DNA of 45,963 nucleotides from an uncultured Opitutia bacterium (GCA_903896015.1 CAITWF010000022.1:1-45963); one strand, 5' to 3'. Shown: positions 1-8,476, numbered from the stretch's first letter. Notes: generated from the sequence alone by a model not told the origin. Numbers and translations are program-made.

Positions 1-107
1 ATTGCTCCCGCGTGCGTGGAAAAACGCGCGCGTGGCGACGCCCACCGCCATCACGTCTCCTGCCGTCGTCGCCTGATTCCATCAGCAGAGTCTAACCGAA
101 ATCGCTC

Positions 108-336
108 GCGGCGTCCCCCTGTCGGAGTTGAACGCTTACGATACTCCCGCGGCAGCTCGCGCCCATCGGTGAGCGTGATCCGCTCGCGCTGCGCCGCCTT
201 CACGGTGACACGCTCGCCGTTGACGAAGCCGGGCGCACGTTCGAAAAGTCCGGCGTCGATCCCGACAGCTTGATCGAAGAAGCAAAGCGATATGCGCTGA
301 AGGTGATCGCCGAATTGAACGCGAAGCGGAGTTGAT
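108..336 (+). pseudogene. Possible small protein remnant, function unknown
   Basis: Two overlapping plus-strand frames read as one protein-like stretch interrupted by a shift. One frame gives RGVPLSELNAYDTPAAARAH and stops at about 173. The next continues with GERDPLALRRLHGDTLAVDE and then a helical, charged tail ending NAKRS at the TGA near 336. Neither frame has a convincing start codon with a ribosome-binding site. The residue composition looks like coding sequence rather than random high-GC DNA, but I recognise no family. It sits directly upstream of a truncated transposase, so it is probably a gene broken by insertion-sequence activity. A chance reading is possible. Confidence 0.25.
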
Positions 337-359
337 CTTCATCGGTTCGCTCGCGTTCG

Positions 360-596
360 CAACGTTGGATGAAACGCCGCGCCGCTGTCGAACCAACTAT
401 CGGCCACCTCAAGGCCGAACACCGCCTCGAACGCAACCGGCTCAAAGGGACCGCCGGTGATGCCATCAACGCCATCCTCAGCGCCGCCGCCATGAACTTC
501 CAGAAGCTCCAAAGCTTCTTTTGGCTCTTTTGCCTCCGCCTTATGGCGTCGCTCTGCTCACTGCTCCGGGGTGCTTCTCCTGCAGTCGCGGCGTAA
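360..596 (+). pseudogene. IS5-type transposase, C-terminal fragment
   Basis: The frame ending at the TAA at 594-596 encodes RRAAVEPTIGHLKAEHRL followed by an RLKGTAGDAIN segment, then a hydrophobic leucine/phenylalanine-rich tail. This is the C-terminal signature of IS5-group DDE transposases: the VEP-IGHLK segment carries the catalytic Glu, and the KG-GD-IN-LL-AA-MNF block follows it. Only about 75 residues remain of a protein that is normally 300-450 aa. The N-terminal catalytic Asp residues are absent because the upstream DNA reads in other frames, so this is a 5'-truncated remnant. The sequence just after the stop, ACTTTTTCAGGTACGACT at about 600, resembles the right terminal repeat of such elements, which would put the right end near 600-620. 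That end is inferred. Confidence 0.75.
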
Positions 597-731
597 ACCG
601 ACTTTTTCAGGTACGACTAAATTAAGTTATGAGAGACAAATGCGCTTTAGATGCCTTGGCCGACTCCGAGGACAGGAGCCGAAGAGCTTGCCGCAGGAGT
701 CGGCCCGTGGTCGGACGGATGGATCGTGGCG

Positions 732-899
732 TCATTGGTTGATGGCAAGCGCAATGGGTTGCCGATAGACTTCCAGCGCCGCTCTCGGGCTGGTGATGCC
801 GAAGGCGCTGTGCAGCCGCTGCTCGTTGTAGAAGCGGAAGAACGTTTCGAGGTTGGTATACGCGTCGATCTGGGAGCGGTAACTCTTCACCGAGCAATT
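732..899 (-). pseudogene. IS3-family transposase (OrfB), C-terminal fragment
   Basis: Read on the minus strand, about 55 residues beginning SYRSQIDAYTNLETFFRFYN and followed by EQRLHSAFGITSPRAALE end at the TGA complementary to 732-734. This is the integrase-core C-terminus of IS3-family transposases: a helix, the YN-xR-HSA-G-SP motif, and a short tail. The frame is closed by a stop just upstream, near 900, so the DDE catalytic portion has been lost. It lies next to the IS5-type fragment in the opposite orientation, which suggests this end of the window is a nest of decayed insertion sequences. Confidence 0.72.
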
Positions 900-1242
900 T
901 CACTTATTATGTGCGCTTGGTCGTCGGCCGTCACTCTGGTCCCTAATGGACGGTGGGTTTTGTCCAAGTGATTGAACACTGTGGAGGGGCTCCACCGAGG
1001 AGCACTGGTTGATGTCATAGAAGCGTGAATGAATTTTTGAAGATTCAACGACAGGTCTTTCATTTTTGGGTGGATATTTTTGGTTTTTGCTGCGCCAAAC
1101 TGGGCAATCGTAGAACTACGCACCGAGCCGAAATTGGCCCGATGGGCATCCAGGCATTGCTCTTTCGGCAAAAGGGAAAGGAAGCTATTAGGTTTTCTCT
1201 ACCCACCGCGCGATTTGCATTTGGGTTTGGTCACCTAACATT
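900..1242. other. Intergenic stretch without a supported gene
   Basis: About 340 bases between the IS3 fragment and the NadR-like gene. It is less GC-rich than the neighbours (for example 1020-1100). Short open frames on both strands show no recognisable domain or coding bias. The only clear structure is the start of the 13-base direct repeat listed separately. It is probably debris from insertion-sequence activity plus the promoter region of the following gene. Confidence 0.5.
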
Positions 1243-1268
1243 TTGAATATTCCAGCTAACATTTTGAA
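1235..1268. repeat. 13-base direct repeat at the start of the NadR-like gene
   Basis: CTAACATTTTGAA occurs exactly at 1235-1247 and 1256-1268. The copies start 21 bases apart, or two turns of the DNA helix. Both copies contain a TTG that is in frame with the downstream kinase gene, at 1243 and 1264. The arrangement could be an operator or a local duplication that doubled the translation start. Confidence 0.7.
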
Positions 1269-1821
1269 ATATGGGGAAACACCCGCCGCCCTCCGCCGCG
1301 TCGTCGTCTTCGGCACCGAGTCGACGGGCAAGACGACGCTCGCGGGAAAACTCGCCGCGCATTTCGGCGAGCCTTGGGCGCCGGAGTTCGTCCGCGAATA
1401 TTGGGAACTGCGTGACGGTAAGATTACCGCCGAGGATCTCGGGACGATCGCGCTCGGGCAGATGGCTAACGAGGATCATGCGATCGCGCGGGGGAGGCGC
1501 GTCGTATTCTTCGATACGGATTTGATCACGTGCACGCTGTGGGATGACTGGCTGTTTCCCGGCCACTGTCCGCCGTGGGTGCGCGAGGAAGCAGAAGCGC
1601 GCGCGCGGGAGGTTTCGCTCTGGCTGCTGTGCGACACCGACATCCCGTGGGCGATCGATCCGCAGCGCAGTTTTCCGGACGAGGCGAACCGCGAGCGCGG
1701 CCGGCGGCTGTGGCGTGAGGCGCTCATGTCACGCGCGCTGCCGTTCGTGGAAATCCGCGGTGATCGATTCACGCGCGAGCGCGCAGCGATCGTGGCAGTA
1801 GAGCGCGTGCTGGCGCGCTAG
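1243..1821 (+). CDS. NadR-like P-loop ATPase/kinase, stand-alone
   Basis: The 192-residue protein has a Walker A loop, FGTESTGKTTLAGKLA, at about residues 23-38. An acidic FFDTDLITCTLW segment near residue 89 serves as the Walker B-like strand. These fit the AAA_28/NadR kinase domain, which phosphorylates nicotinamide riboside in bifunctional NadR. The NMN adenylyltransferase and HTH parts of NadR are absent, so this is a single-domain kinase whose substrate cannot be told from sequence. There is no in-frame ATG. The start must be a TTG, either 1243 or 1264, each inside one copy of a direct repeat. The 3' end overlaps the convergent DUF1080 gene by four bases. Confidence 0.75.
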   Translation: MNIPANILKYGETPAALRRVVVFGTESTGKTTLAGKLAAHFGEPWAPEFVREYWELRDGKITAEDLGTIALGQMANEDHAIARGRRVVFFDTDLITCTLWDDWLFPGHCPPWVREEAEARAREVSLWLLCDTDIPWAIDPQRSFPDEANRERGRRLWREALMSRALPFVEIRGDRFTRERAAIVAVERVLAR

Positions 1822-2558
1822 AACTGCTTTAGCCGGAAGCTGCGAAACTCGACTTTCATCGGCGGGCCGACGTGGACTTGCACGCCGATGAGGCCGTCAA
1901 ATTTGCGGTGCGCGGAATCGTCATCAACGACCACGCTCATGACGTGGCCGTTGAGGATGTGCGTCATCATATTGCCGCGAACGATCAGGTGATACGTGTT
2001 CCAGTCATCCTCCTTGATGAATGATTTTAGGGCCTCCGAGTCACCGAGCGAGGCGATGACGATCGGCTTCGCGGATTCGTCCACGTACACCATTTCGCCG
2101 CGCCGCGCGAGAAACGTGCGACCGCGCTCCTCGTAATTTTGGCCGGTGTGGCGGAGCGGCGGTTTGTTTCTCGTCTGACCGTCGATGTCAGCTTGGTAGC
2201 CCGCGAGCGACCACTTCGCATCGGTCAGCTGGACGCTGCGGTAGTTGACGCCGCTATTGCCCTGCGCGCTGATCCGATACTCGACCTTCAGCTCGAAATC
2301 CTTCGGCGCGCCTCCGCGCCAGATGAGAAACGTGTTTCGCTTGATGATGTTTTCCGGCGTGATTTCGCCGACCATGCAGCCGTTCTCGACGCGCCAGTAT
2401 TTCGGATCGCCGTCCCAACCGTTGAGTGTCTTGCCGTCGAAGATCGGCACGAATCCGGTATCGATGGCAGTCGCCGCGACCGGCGCAGGGTTCGGCGATT
2501 GGGCGAAGAGGCAGGGGGCTAACAACAGCGGGGCGAGGCGGCGCAGCAGGGGTTTCAT
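1818..2558 (-). CDS. Secreted 3-keto-disaccharide hydrolase-like protein (DUF1080)
   Basis: The 246-residue protein has an N-terminal signal peptide ([20 protein letters not shown]). A single concanavalin-like DUF1080/PF06439 domain follows, from about residue 33. Signature pieces are [20 protein letters not shown] at the start, a central NSGVNYRS stretch, the GYQADIDGQ segment, and a C-terminal beta strand with [11 protein letters not shown]. The family is abundant in Planctomycetes and Verrucomicrobiota. Some members cleave 3-keto glycosides in the periplasm or outside the cell, so a role in sugar degradation is likely but the substrate is unknown. It is convergent with the NadR-like gene and divergent from tcdA. 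Confidence 0.85.
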   Translation of the reverse strand: MKPLLRRLAPLLLAPCLFAQSPNPAPVAATAIDTGFVPIFDGKTLNGWDGDPKYWRVENGCMVGEITPENIIKRNTFLIWRGGAPKDFELKVEYRISAQGNSGVNYRSVQLTDAKWSLAGYQADIDGQTRNKPPLRHTGQNYEERGRTFLARRGEMVYVDESAKPIVIASLGDSEALKSFIKEDDWNTYHLIVRGNMMTHILNGHVMSVVVDDDSAHRKFDGLIGVQVHVGPPMKVEFRSFRLKQF

Positions 2559-2627
2559 CAGGGAGGGACGGTGGACGGCTAGTGCGGTGTTGCCAAGTGC
2601 GGCGAAACGAGTTCTCGGTTCGCGCGG

Positions 2628-3419
2628 ATGAAATTGGAGTCAGACTATCTCGATCGTTTTGGCGGATTGGGCCGATTGTTCGGCGCGTCGGCGTTGGAGC
2701 GGTTGCGCGCAGCGCATGTGTGCGTGGTCGGCGTCGGCGGCGTGGGCTCTTGGACCGTCGAGGGGCTCGCGCGCAGCGGCGTCGGCGCGCTCACGCTGGT
2801 TGATCTCGACGATGTGTGCGTGACGAATGTCAACCGTCAGCTCCCCGCGCTCGACGGCGCGATCGGCCGGCCGAAAGTGGCCGTGCTCGCGGAGCGCGTG
2901 AAGCTCATCAACCCGAACTGCCGCGTCGAGGCGCTCACGGAATTTTTCACCGAGGCGAGCGCCGAGCGGCTGCTCGCGCCGGACTACGACGTGCTGATTG
3001 ATGCGGTGGATTTGATGTCGAACAAGGCGCGGCTGATCGCGTTGGCGCGCGCACGCGGCTTCGCGTGCGTGACGGTGGGCGGTGCGGGCGGACGGCGCGA
3101 GGCCGCACAAATCCGCACTGGTGATCTTGGGGAGGCGAACAACGACGAGTTGCTGAGGCAGGTCCGGAAGAAACTGCGGCGCGACTACGGCTTTGCTTCA
3201 GGCGCGCCGCGCGGACGCATGAAATTCGACGTGCGGTGCGTCTGGTCGGAAGAGCTGCCGGTGTTTCCGTGGGCGGATGGATCGTGCCGGGCGATACCGC
3301 AGCCTAATGGAAATCTACGGCTCGACTGCGCGAGCGGTCTTGGCTCGGCGGTGTTTGTGACGGGGGCCTTCGGCCTCGCGGCGGCGGGCGAGGCGGTGAA
3401 GGTGATCACGAAGTCCTGA
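2628..3419 (+). CDS. tcdA: tRNA threonylcarbamoyladenosine dehydratase
   Basis: The 263-residue E1-like enzyme (ThiF/MoeB superfamily) cyclises t6A37 to ct6A in ANN-decoding tRNAs, using ATP. The nucleotide-binding loop [20 protein letters not shown] lies at about residues 31-50. The [18 protein letters not shown] segment holds the acidic residue and the Arg that contact ATP. The C-terminus carries [20 protein letters not shown], typical of TcdA/CsdL. Length and layout match the family. It lies between a divergent DUF1080 gene and a convergent nitronate monooxygenase gene, so it is probably monocistronic. No csdA/csdE partner is adjacent, although a SufE protein lies 3.5 kb away. Confidence 0.88.
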   Translation: MKLESDYLDRFGGLGRLFGASALERLRAAHVCVVGVGGVGSWTVEGLARSGVGALTLVDLDDVCVTNVNRQLPALDGAIGRPKVAVLAERVKLINPNCRVEALTEFFTEASAERLLAPDYDVLIDAVDLMSNKARLIALARARGFACVTVGGAGGRREAAQIRTGDLGEANNDELLRQVRKKLRRDYGFASGAPRGRMKFDVRCVWSEELPVFPWADGSCRAIPQPNGNLRLDCASGLGSAVFVTGAFGLAAAGEAVKVITKS

Positions 3420-3427
3420 GCGGGTGC

Positions 3428-4864
3428 TCAGGCGAGTGCGGGCGGGCCGAGCAGCACGCGGATGACGTCGGCGGCGTGGTAGGAATCGCAATCGAAATCG
3501 AAATAGCGCGCGAGCTGCGCGAGTTCATCGCCGGCCGTGACGAGCGCGGCTTCGACGTAGCCGTTGGCCCGCGTCTGGGCTAACCCAACGGTGGCGGCGA
3601 GGCCGTTGCAGAGACATTTGCGGCCGGCGAGTTCGGGCTCGGTGCCGCCCTTGCGGAGAAAGTCGGCGGCGGGCTCGGCGGCGCAACGATACCCAACGGT
3701 GCCGTCGGCGCGGCGGAAAAGTTGACGAAGATAGCCGAGGTCGCAGAGGCGGTCGCGCGCCGCATAAGTGACGGCGTCGGACAGCGTGTGCGCGAGCTGC
3801 GCGATTTTGAAGGGGAAGCCGGTCGGCGAGGCGAACGGATCGGTGTGGACGCGCGCGGCACCGGCGCGGACGAGTTCGCGGACGCGGCGCTTCAGATCGG
3901 GGATGATGCCCGATTCCTCGCAGAACGCGAAGGCGGTGCCGACCTGCACGCCGACGGCGCCGTGCGCCTGGGCTTCGGCGATTTTGCCGGGACTGGAGAA
4001 CGCGCCCGCGAGCCAGAATGGCAGGCCGAGTTCGCGGATTTTTGGGAGATCTGGGATGTCGCGCGGGCCGTAGATCGGTTCGCCGCAGGCCGAGAGTTGG
4101 AGCGCGCCTCGCGGTGGAGCGTTGTGACCGCCGGCGAGCGCACCCTCGACGATGAAGCCGTCGACCCGGCCGGTGGATTTGCGCGCCAGTGTCAACGCGA
4201 GCGTCGCGGAAGAAACAATCGCGAAAAACTCGGGGCGCGTGAGCGTCGGCGGGCCTTCCGGAAACAGGCTGCGCGGGTCGAAACGGCCGACGAATTCCTC
4301 GCCGGGCAGCGCGCCCGCGACGTCGATCTTCAACTCGGCGGCTTCACCGCGCGCGAGTCGATCGAGCACTCCGGGAATCGCACGGGGAATGCCCGCACCC
4401 ATCAGCACGTGATCGACGCCCGCGAGCATCGCGCCGTAGAGCGAGGGCAGCGTGGGCAGCTGGATTTTTTCGAGAAGGTTGAGGCCCACGTGGCCGCTGT
4501 GGCCCTCCTTCGCGAGCCAGACCTCGGCGAAGTTGGCGAGGACGGTCAGTTCGATCAGCGCCGCGCTCGAATCGAGCGTCGGCATTGGCACGGCCTTGAA
4601 CGGCATGCCCTTCGGCAGGCCGCCAGAGACAAAATAATCGCGCCACACCCGCTCGGCGATCGCGGGCAACGGGAAGTGATCAAACGCGCGGCGCAGGTGG
4701 CCGCCGGGATCGCCTTGTTGCAGGAGACGCGTTTGCACGACGGCGAGCAACGTGCCGGACACGACGCCGAGCTGACCGGTGAGTGAGACCGCGCGTGCGA
4801 GCCGCCAGTTCGAGACTGCGACGCCCATGCCGCCTTGGATAATCGTGGGAGGGGAGAGCGGCAT
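3428..4864 (-). CDS. Nitronate monooxygenase-like FMN protein
   Basis: The 478-residue TIM-barrel flavoprotein belongs to the 2-nitropropane dioxygenase/nitronate monooxygenase family. The N-terminal IIQGGMGVAVSNWRLARAVS is the usual first strand. EGALAGGHNAPPRGALQL in the middle contains the GGH motif around the family's active-site His. The later LPFWLAGAFSSPGKIAEAQA and AVGVQVGTAFAFCEESGI are the FMN-phosphate-binding strands. It is longer than the common 320-360 aa members because of a C-terminal extension (about residues 350-478) with a Cys pair in KCLCNGLAA. It belongs to a long subgroup whose true substrate may not be a nitronate. Confidence 0.82.
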   Translation of the reverse strand: MPLSPPTIIQGGMGVAVSNWRLARAVSLTGQLGVVSGTLLAVVQTRLLQQGDPGGHLRRAFDHFPLPAIAERVWRDYFVSGGLPKGMPFKAVPMPTLDSSAALIELTVLANFAEVWLAKEGHSGHVGLNLLEKIQLPTLPSLYGAMLAGVDHVLMGAGIPRAIPGVLDRLARGEAAELKIDVAGALPGEEFVGRFDPRSLFPEGPPTLTRPEFFAIVSSATLALTLARKSTGRVDGFIVEGALAGGHNAPPRGALQLSACGEPIYGPRDIPDLPKIRELGLPFWLAGAFSSPGKIAEAQAHGAVGVQVGTAFAFCEESGIIPDLKRRVRELVRAGAARVHTDPFASPTGFPFKIAQLAHTLSDAVTYAARDRLCDLGYLRQLFRRADGTVGYRCAAEPAADFLRKGGTEPELAGRKCLCNGLAATVGLAQTRANGYVEAALVTAGDELAQLARYFDFDCDSYHAADVIRVLLGPPALA

Positions 4865-5307
4865 AGGAGGAGAGACGGGCGATGCAGGTGCGATGGATCG
4901 GCGCGGGGCGCCGATCAGCCGATCAGTGTTGGACCCCGGCGCACGCAGAGGAAGCCCGCACTAGGTGCACCCGCTCAAAAAGAATGCGCGGAAATTGTCC
5001 TCCACCTGTGGCGCAAGATCTGCGGGAGCAACGCCGAGAAGTGCGGCGAGACCTGAAGGCGCTGCCACGGTTGGCCGGGACGCCGCGCACGCCGGCGAAT
5101 CGTCATACCCGATGGTCTGAACGGCAGGGTTTTGTCGATTTGGCTTACAAAATTCTGTCTCAAATTTGAGCCGAAATAGATACGTTTTTTAAACTACTTA
5201 AAATAAACGATATAAATAACGCGTTTGCCGATGGCACATAACCGGCTTATTGGCTGCTTCATTCAATTTCGTTTGTCGCCAAATCCTCAGTTTAAGGCAA
5301 AAAACAC
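4865..5307. other. Intergenic region with AT-rich promoter segment
   Basis: About 440 bases without a supported gene. The first 300 are GC-rich with only short, family-less open frames. From about 5160 the composition switches to A/T (TTTTTTAAACTACTTAAAAT, then GATATAAATAAC), which is the likely promoter region of the exported VPDSG-CTERM protein downstream. I could not fix a -35/-10 pair with confidence. Confidence 0.45.
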
Positions 5308-5916
5308 GTGAAACTCCGTCACCTCCTATCCGTATGCACGCTCGGCATTTGCGCGGCTGCATTTGCCACGCCGATCCTTGACCAAGTGAATAATGCGGAC
5401 CCGGTATACCTTTGGTCGCCTATCTACAGTAGCATCCAGAGTAATTGGTCGCAGTCTTTTCAGCAATCGGCGGGCAACATCTCCGGCGGTGGTTTTTTGC
5501 TTGGCGCTGGTGGCAGCGGCAGTGACACCTTCACCATCGGGGTCTATTCAGCCGAGCCGTCGGCGAATCCCGGCTCGCTCCTCGCGAGCGGCACTGCGAC
5601 GGGAACTCCAGGGAATTGGGTCGATGCGTTTTGGAATCCGATTAACGTGGCACCCAATGCCACGCTGTATTTGGGGATCACTAGCACGACATCCTCAAAT
5701 TTCACCTCCACCTATACCGTCTACAATAGCTATCCACTCGGCGCCATTGGCATCGGTGGCTACGTCTATAACAATTATTACGTCGATCTCGGGTTTCGCA
5801 CGTATTCCGATGACAGCGCTTCGGTCTCCGATTCGGGCAGCACGCTGGTCATGATGGCGGGTTCGGTGCTCGGGCTCGTTGCGCTTGGGCGTCGGTTTGC
5901 ATCGAATCGAGCCTAA
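5308..5916 (+). CDS. Exported protein with VPDSG-CTERM-like sorting signal
   Basis: The 202-residue protein starts with a signal peptide (MKLRHLLSVCTLGICAAAFA). The rest is a Ser/Thr/Gly/Asn-rich beta-type domain (for example GGGFLLGAGGSGSDTFTIGV) as in choice-of-anchor surface proteins. The C-terminus has VSDSGSTLVMMAGSVLGLVALGRR-type architecture: a short motif, a hydrophobic helix and a basic cluster (RRFASNRA). This matches the VPDSG-CTERM variant of PEP-CTERM signals in Verrucomicrobiota, except that the Pro of VPDSG is Ser (residues about 172-176). The family model says exosortase/archaeosortase-like processing and surface or EPS association. No exosortase gene is in this window. The base composition is lower in GC than the neighbours. 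Confidence 0.72.
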   Translation: MKLRHLLSVCTLGICAAAFATPILDQVNNADPVYLWSPIYSSIQSNWSQSFQQSAGNISGGGFLLGAGGSGSDTFTIGVYSAEPSANPGSLLASGTATGTPGNWVDAFWNPINVAPNATLYLGITSTTSSNFTSTYTVYNSYPLGAIGIGGYVYNNYYVDLGFRTYSDDSASVSDSGSTLVMMAGSVLGLVALGRRFASNRA

Positions 5917-5938
5917 TTTGAAGTTTTCGCCTAGGCTA

Positions 5939-5968
5939 GGCTCGGCGCCGCGTGAGTCGGGCTTTTTT
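5939..5968 (+). terminator. Candidate intrinsic terminator after the VPDSG-CTERM gene
   Basis: GCTCGGC (5940-5946) can pair with GTCGGGC (5956-5962), giving seven pairs including two G-U, around a nine-base loop. Six T residues follow at 5963-5968. It lies 24 bases past the stop codon, the expected place for a rho-independent terminator. Confidence 0.55.
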
Positions 5969-6060
5969 GTGGTCTTGCAAGGTCGCCGCGCCGCCTTGCG
6001 CTGTCACGATATACGTTTGGCCTGGCGGTGATGGCGAACTGAGTTGGTCGACGAAAAGCG

Positions 6061-6903
6061 CTAGGTTGCGAAAAGGCGCTGAAAGTTCGCCTCGACCTGC
6101 GATGCGAGTGATTCGAGCGAGACGCCGCGCAATTCAGCGAGGGATGTGTAAGTCATCGCGAGATTCGCCGGATGATTGGCGAGCGAGCCGTCGGCCGCGA
6201 CAAACGGTGGAAATTTTTCGAGCGACTCGGGCAGGCGCATCGCAGGCGCGTCGGTTTCGACGAGCAGGCGATCGGCGGGGAGCTCGGCGTAGAGCGCGCG
6301 GAGCGCGGTTTTGCGCGGATTGAGGAAGTAGCCGTTGAACGAAAAATACGCGCCCAGATCGGCGAAGCGTTTCGCCATCTCGGCCGAGCCGCCGTAGGCG
6401 TGCAGCACGAAACCGCGCGCAGGAAGTTTTGCGTGGCTCATCGCCTCGAACAGCGCGCCATGCGCCTCGAGGCAGTGGATCGAGGCCGGCAGGTTGCGCG
6501 ACGCGGCGAGGTCAAGCTGCCAAAGGAAGACTTCGAGCTGTTCCTCGATCGGCGCGCGCCGCAGCCCGGCGAGCCGCGGATCGTCGGGCCGCGCGCGGTC
6601 GAGGATCCAGCGGTCGAGTCCGAATTCACCCAGCGCGGCACGCGGGTCGGCGTCGAGCGCGGTGAGGAGATTTTTCTGCCAGTCGGGTGAGCGGTTGCCG
6701 GCGTCCCACGGGTGCAGGCCGAAGGAGGGCATGACCACCGGAAATTTTTTCGCGAGCGCAGCGACGTCGGCCCAGTCGGTCTCGCACGTGCCGTTGACGA
6801 CAGCGCGCCGCACGCCGATCGCCGCGAGATCGGCGAAGACCTGCGCGCGGTGCGGTGTGAGCCAAGCATCGTGGTCGTGGCAGTGGGCGTCGTAGAGATT
6901 CAT
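6061..6903 (-). CDS. TatD-family metal-dependent hydrolase
   Basis: The 280-residue TIM-barrel amidohydrolase starts MNLYDAHCHDHDAW, the first metal-binding HxH motif (His7, His9). Further ligands expected in the family are visible as FGLHPWD (about residue 63), the Glu in ALGEFGLDRW, SIHCLEAHG, VLHAYGGS, and the late VETDAP Asp. TatD proteins act as 3'-5' exonucleases or DNases and in some species in RNA or DNA repair. The start at 6903 is chosen because the catalytic HxH lies immediately downstream; the frame extends upstream only into non-conserved sequence. It lies 64 bases downstream of sufE on the same strand and is probably cotranscribed. Confidence 0.85.
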   Translation of the reverse strand: MNLYDAHCHDHDAWLTPHRAQVFADLAAIGVRRAVVNGTCETDWADVAALAKKFPVVMPSFGLHPWDAGNRSPDWQKNLLTALDADPRAALGEFGLDRWILDRARPDDPRLAGLRRAPIEEQLEVFLWQLDLAASRNLPASIHCLEAHGALFEAMSHAKLPARGFVLHAYGGSAEMAKRFADLGAYFSFNGYFLNPRKTALRALYAELPADRLLVETDAPAMRLPESLEKFPPFVAADGSLANHPANLAMTYTSLAELRGVSLESLASQVEANFQRLFAT

Positions 6904-6967
6904 TTTTGGAAACGCGCAGGACACGGAGAGTGCGAAGGCGACGAAAATTCTTCGCGGTCTCCGCGTT

Positions 6968-7384
6968 TCAAGTTTGGTGGCTTTGGGCAAACGCCCGGAT
7001 CGCGGCGCGGGCGCTGGCGAGACCGTTTTGGCGGGTGGGCGAGAGATTCTTCGTGAGGTCGAGCGCGCCGAGCGGATCGGCGTCGCTCGCGGCGATTTCG
7101 GCGGCAGGCGCGTCGCTGAAAAATTCGCAGAGCAGCGCGACGAGCCCCCGCACGAGCGGCGAATCGGCGTCGCAGCGAAACCTGCACCGCCTGTCTGCGT
7201 CGACTTTGCCGACGAGGTAGACGACCGACACGCAGCCGCGCACGCGGTGCTGGTCCGTGCGCTCGGCGGCGGGGAGCGGCGGGAGCTTTCTCGCGCGGTC
7301 GACGACGACGGCGAGCCGTTCCTGCGGGTCGTCAATGATGGCGAGGTCAGCGGCGAGTTGGTGCTGTTTTGCGGCGAGCGTCAC
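6968..7384 (-). CDS. sufE: SufE-like cysteine desulfurase activator
   Basis: The protein is about 138 residues. LAIIDDPQERLAVVVDRARK is the typical N-terminal helix pair. HRVRGCVSVVYLVGKVDADR contains the acceptor cysteine (RGC) that takes persulfide sulfur from SufS or a related desulfurase. DADSPLVRGLVALLCEFFS and LTKNLSPTRQNGL complete the fold. A GTG at 7384 gives the family-like start MTLAAKQHQL; a TTG at 7426 would add 14 residues with no family match. No sufS, sufBCD or csdA is adjacent, so its partner must be encoded elsewhere. It is followed by tatD on the same strand. Confidence 0.85.
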   Translation of the reverse strand: MTLAAKQHQLAADLAIIDDPQERLAVVVDRARKLPPLPAAERTDQHRVRGCVSVVYLVGKVDADRRCRFRCDADSPLVRGLVALLCEFFSDAPAAEIAASDADPLGALDLTKNLSPTRQNGLASARAAIRAFAQSHQT

Positions 7385-7584
7385 GGGTTGGGAAAAGATG
7401 GCCGCAAAAAGGCGCAGAACGTGCAAAGGGAATTTAGTATTTCGGATGACCGCGTGCGGGCGCGATCGACTTTCGTAGGGGCGCGGTTCGTCCGCACCCT
7501 CAGGGAAGGCGCGCGCAAGGCGCGCTCCTCCGTGAGCAAAAGGCGGCTTCAGTCCCAGCTGAAACGAGCCGTTAGTGAGGTCAC

Positions 7585-8043
7585 GTGATTGCCAACATGA
7601 CTGACAACGTGCTCATCCCGCTGTCTGGATTCGCCCTGCCCGGAGATTTTCCGTGGCGGGTCGGGTTCATCACGCTCGTCGATCTTCAGTTGCGCCGGCT
7701 GCGCGCGACCGGGCATTTCGTGCCGCCGCGCTTCTTCGGCTACTATTTCCGCGGCGATTTGCCGGTGGCGATCGGCGGTAGTTGGACGGTGACGCTCGAT
7801 CCCGTGGCGCCGATGACACTGCTCCCGGAGGCGGTCGAGAAATTCACGCAGGGCGGCTACTCATTCGTCAGCGCCTCGCGCGAGAAGACGCCGGACTACA
7901 TTTTGGTGCACGACACGCTCGACGGCGCGAGTTGGCTGTGGACCTTCGAGCACGGCGTGAAATTCGTCGAAGCGATCGATCCGGTGTCGAACGAAAACCC
8001 AGGTTGGGACGACGTCGAGAAGCCGAAACTGCTCGGGCCGTGA
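7585..8043 (+). CDS. Conserved-looking protein of unknown function
   Basis: A 152-residue soluble protein with balanced composition and several aromatic-rich beta-like segments (FGYYFRGDLPVAIGGSWTVT, then YILVHDTLDGASWLWTFEHG). No signal peptide, membrane segment or known motif is visible, and I do not recognise the family. The GTG at 7585 has a GAGG four bases upstream; an ATG at 7597 would shorten it by four residues. It is divergent from the sufE-tatD pair. High-GC third positions support real coding. Confidence 0.6.
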   Translation: MIANMTDNVLIPLSGFALPGDFPWRVGFITLVDLQLRRLRATGHFVPPRFFGYYFRGDLPVAIGGSWTVTLDPVAPMTLLPEAVEKFTQGGYSFVSASREKTPDYILVHDTLDGASWLWTFEHGVKFVEAIDPVSNENPGWDDVEKPKLLGP

Positions 8044-8144
8044 CCGCGGGCGCCGGGCCGGGAGGAGCAGAGTTGTGTTTCGCGGGAAAATTCGCCCAAT
8101 AACGGCGTCGCCCGTCGTGCCGTTCCCTGCAACCCAATCCTCCC

Positions 8145-8364
8145 ATGAACCTTCTCAGGATGTGGTTTTCATTTCACGGCTCGCTGAAGCCGTTCGAATT
8201 TTTTGGTCAAGGGCTTCGCGCCCGGAATTCTGCTCGGGCTGCTCGCGATGTTTCTCGATGACGCGCTCAACGCGCGCGTCGCCGTGTTCTACACCTTCCC
8301 CGGCTTTTCGATCTGGCCTGCTTCGGCCATGATTGCAAAAATCGCGAAGGCGCGGACGGCGTAA
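8145..8364 (+). pseudogene. Frameshifted DUF805-like small membrane protein
   Basis: From the ATG at 8145 the reading is MNLLRMWFSFHGSLKPFEFF, which resembles the N-terminus of DUF805 inner-membrane proteins (the FSF-GR-xR-xFW motif). It then falls out of frame at a run of six T at 8199-8204. Removing one T continues with a hydrophobic segment (LVKGFAPGILLGLLAMFLDD) and ends at the TAA at 8362-8364. The total is about 73 codons, shorter than usual DUF805 proteins (100-150 aa), so the C-terminal part is also missing. It could be a decayed gene, a sequencing error in the T-run, or slippage. Confidence 0.45.
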
Positions 8365-8476
8365 AATTCGCGGAGCCTGTGGGTAGTGCGGGACCGCTGC
8401 GCCTGCCGCGCGTTATTTTTCGTGAACACTCTCGGTGCGGCACGCCCAGCGGTCGCGCCCTACCTTTCGATCCGCC

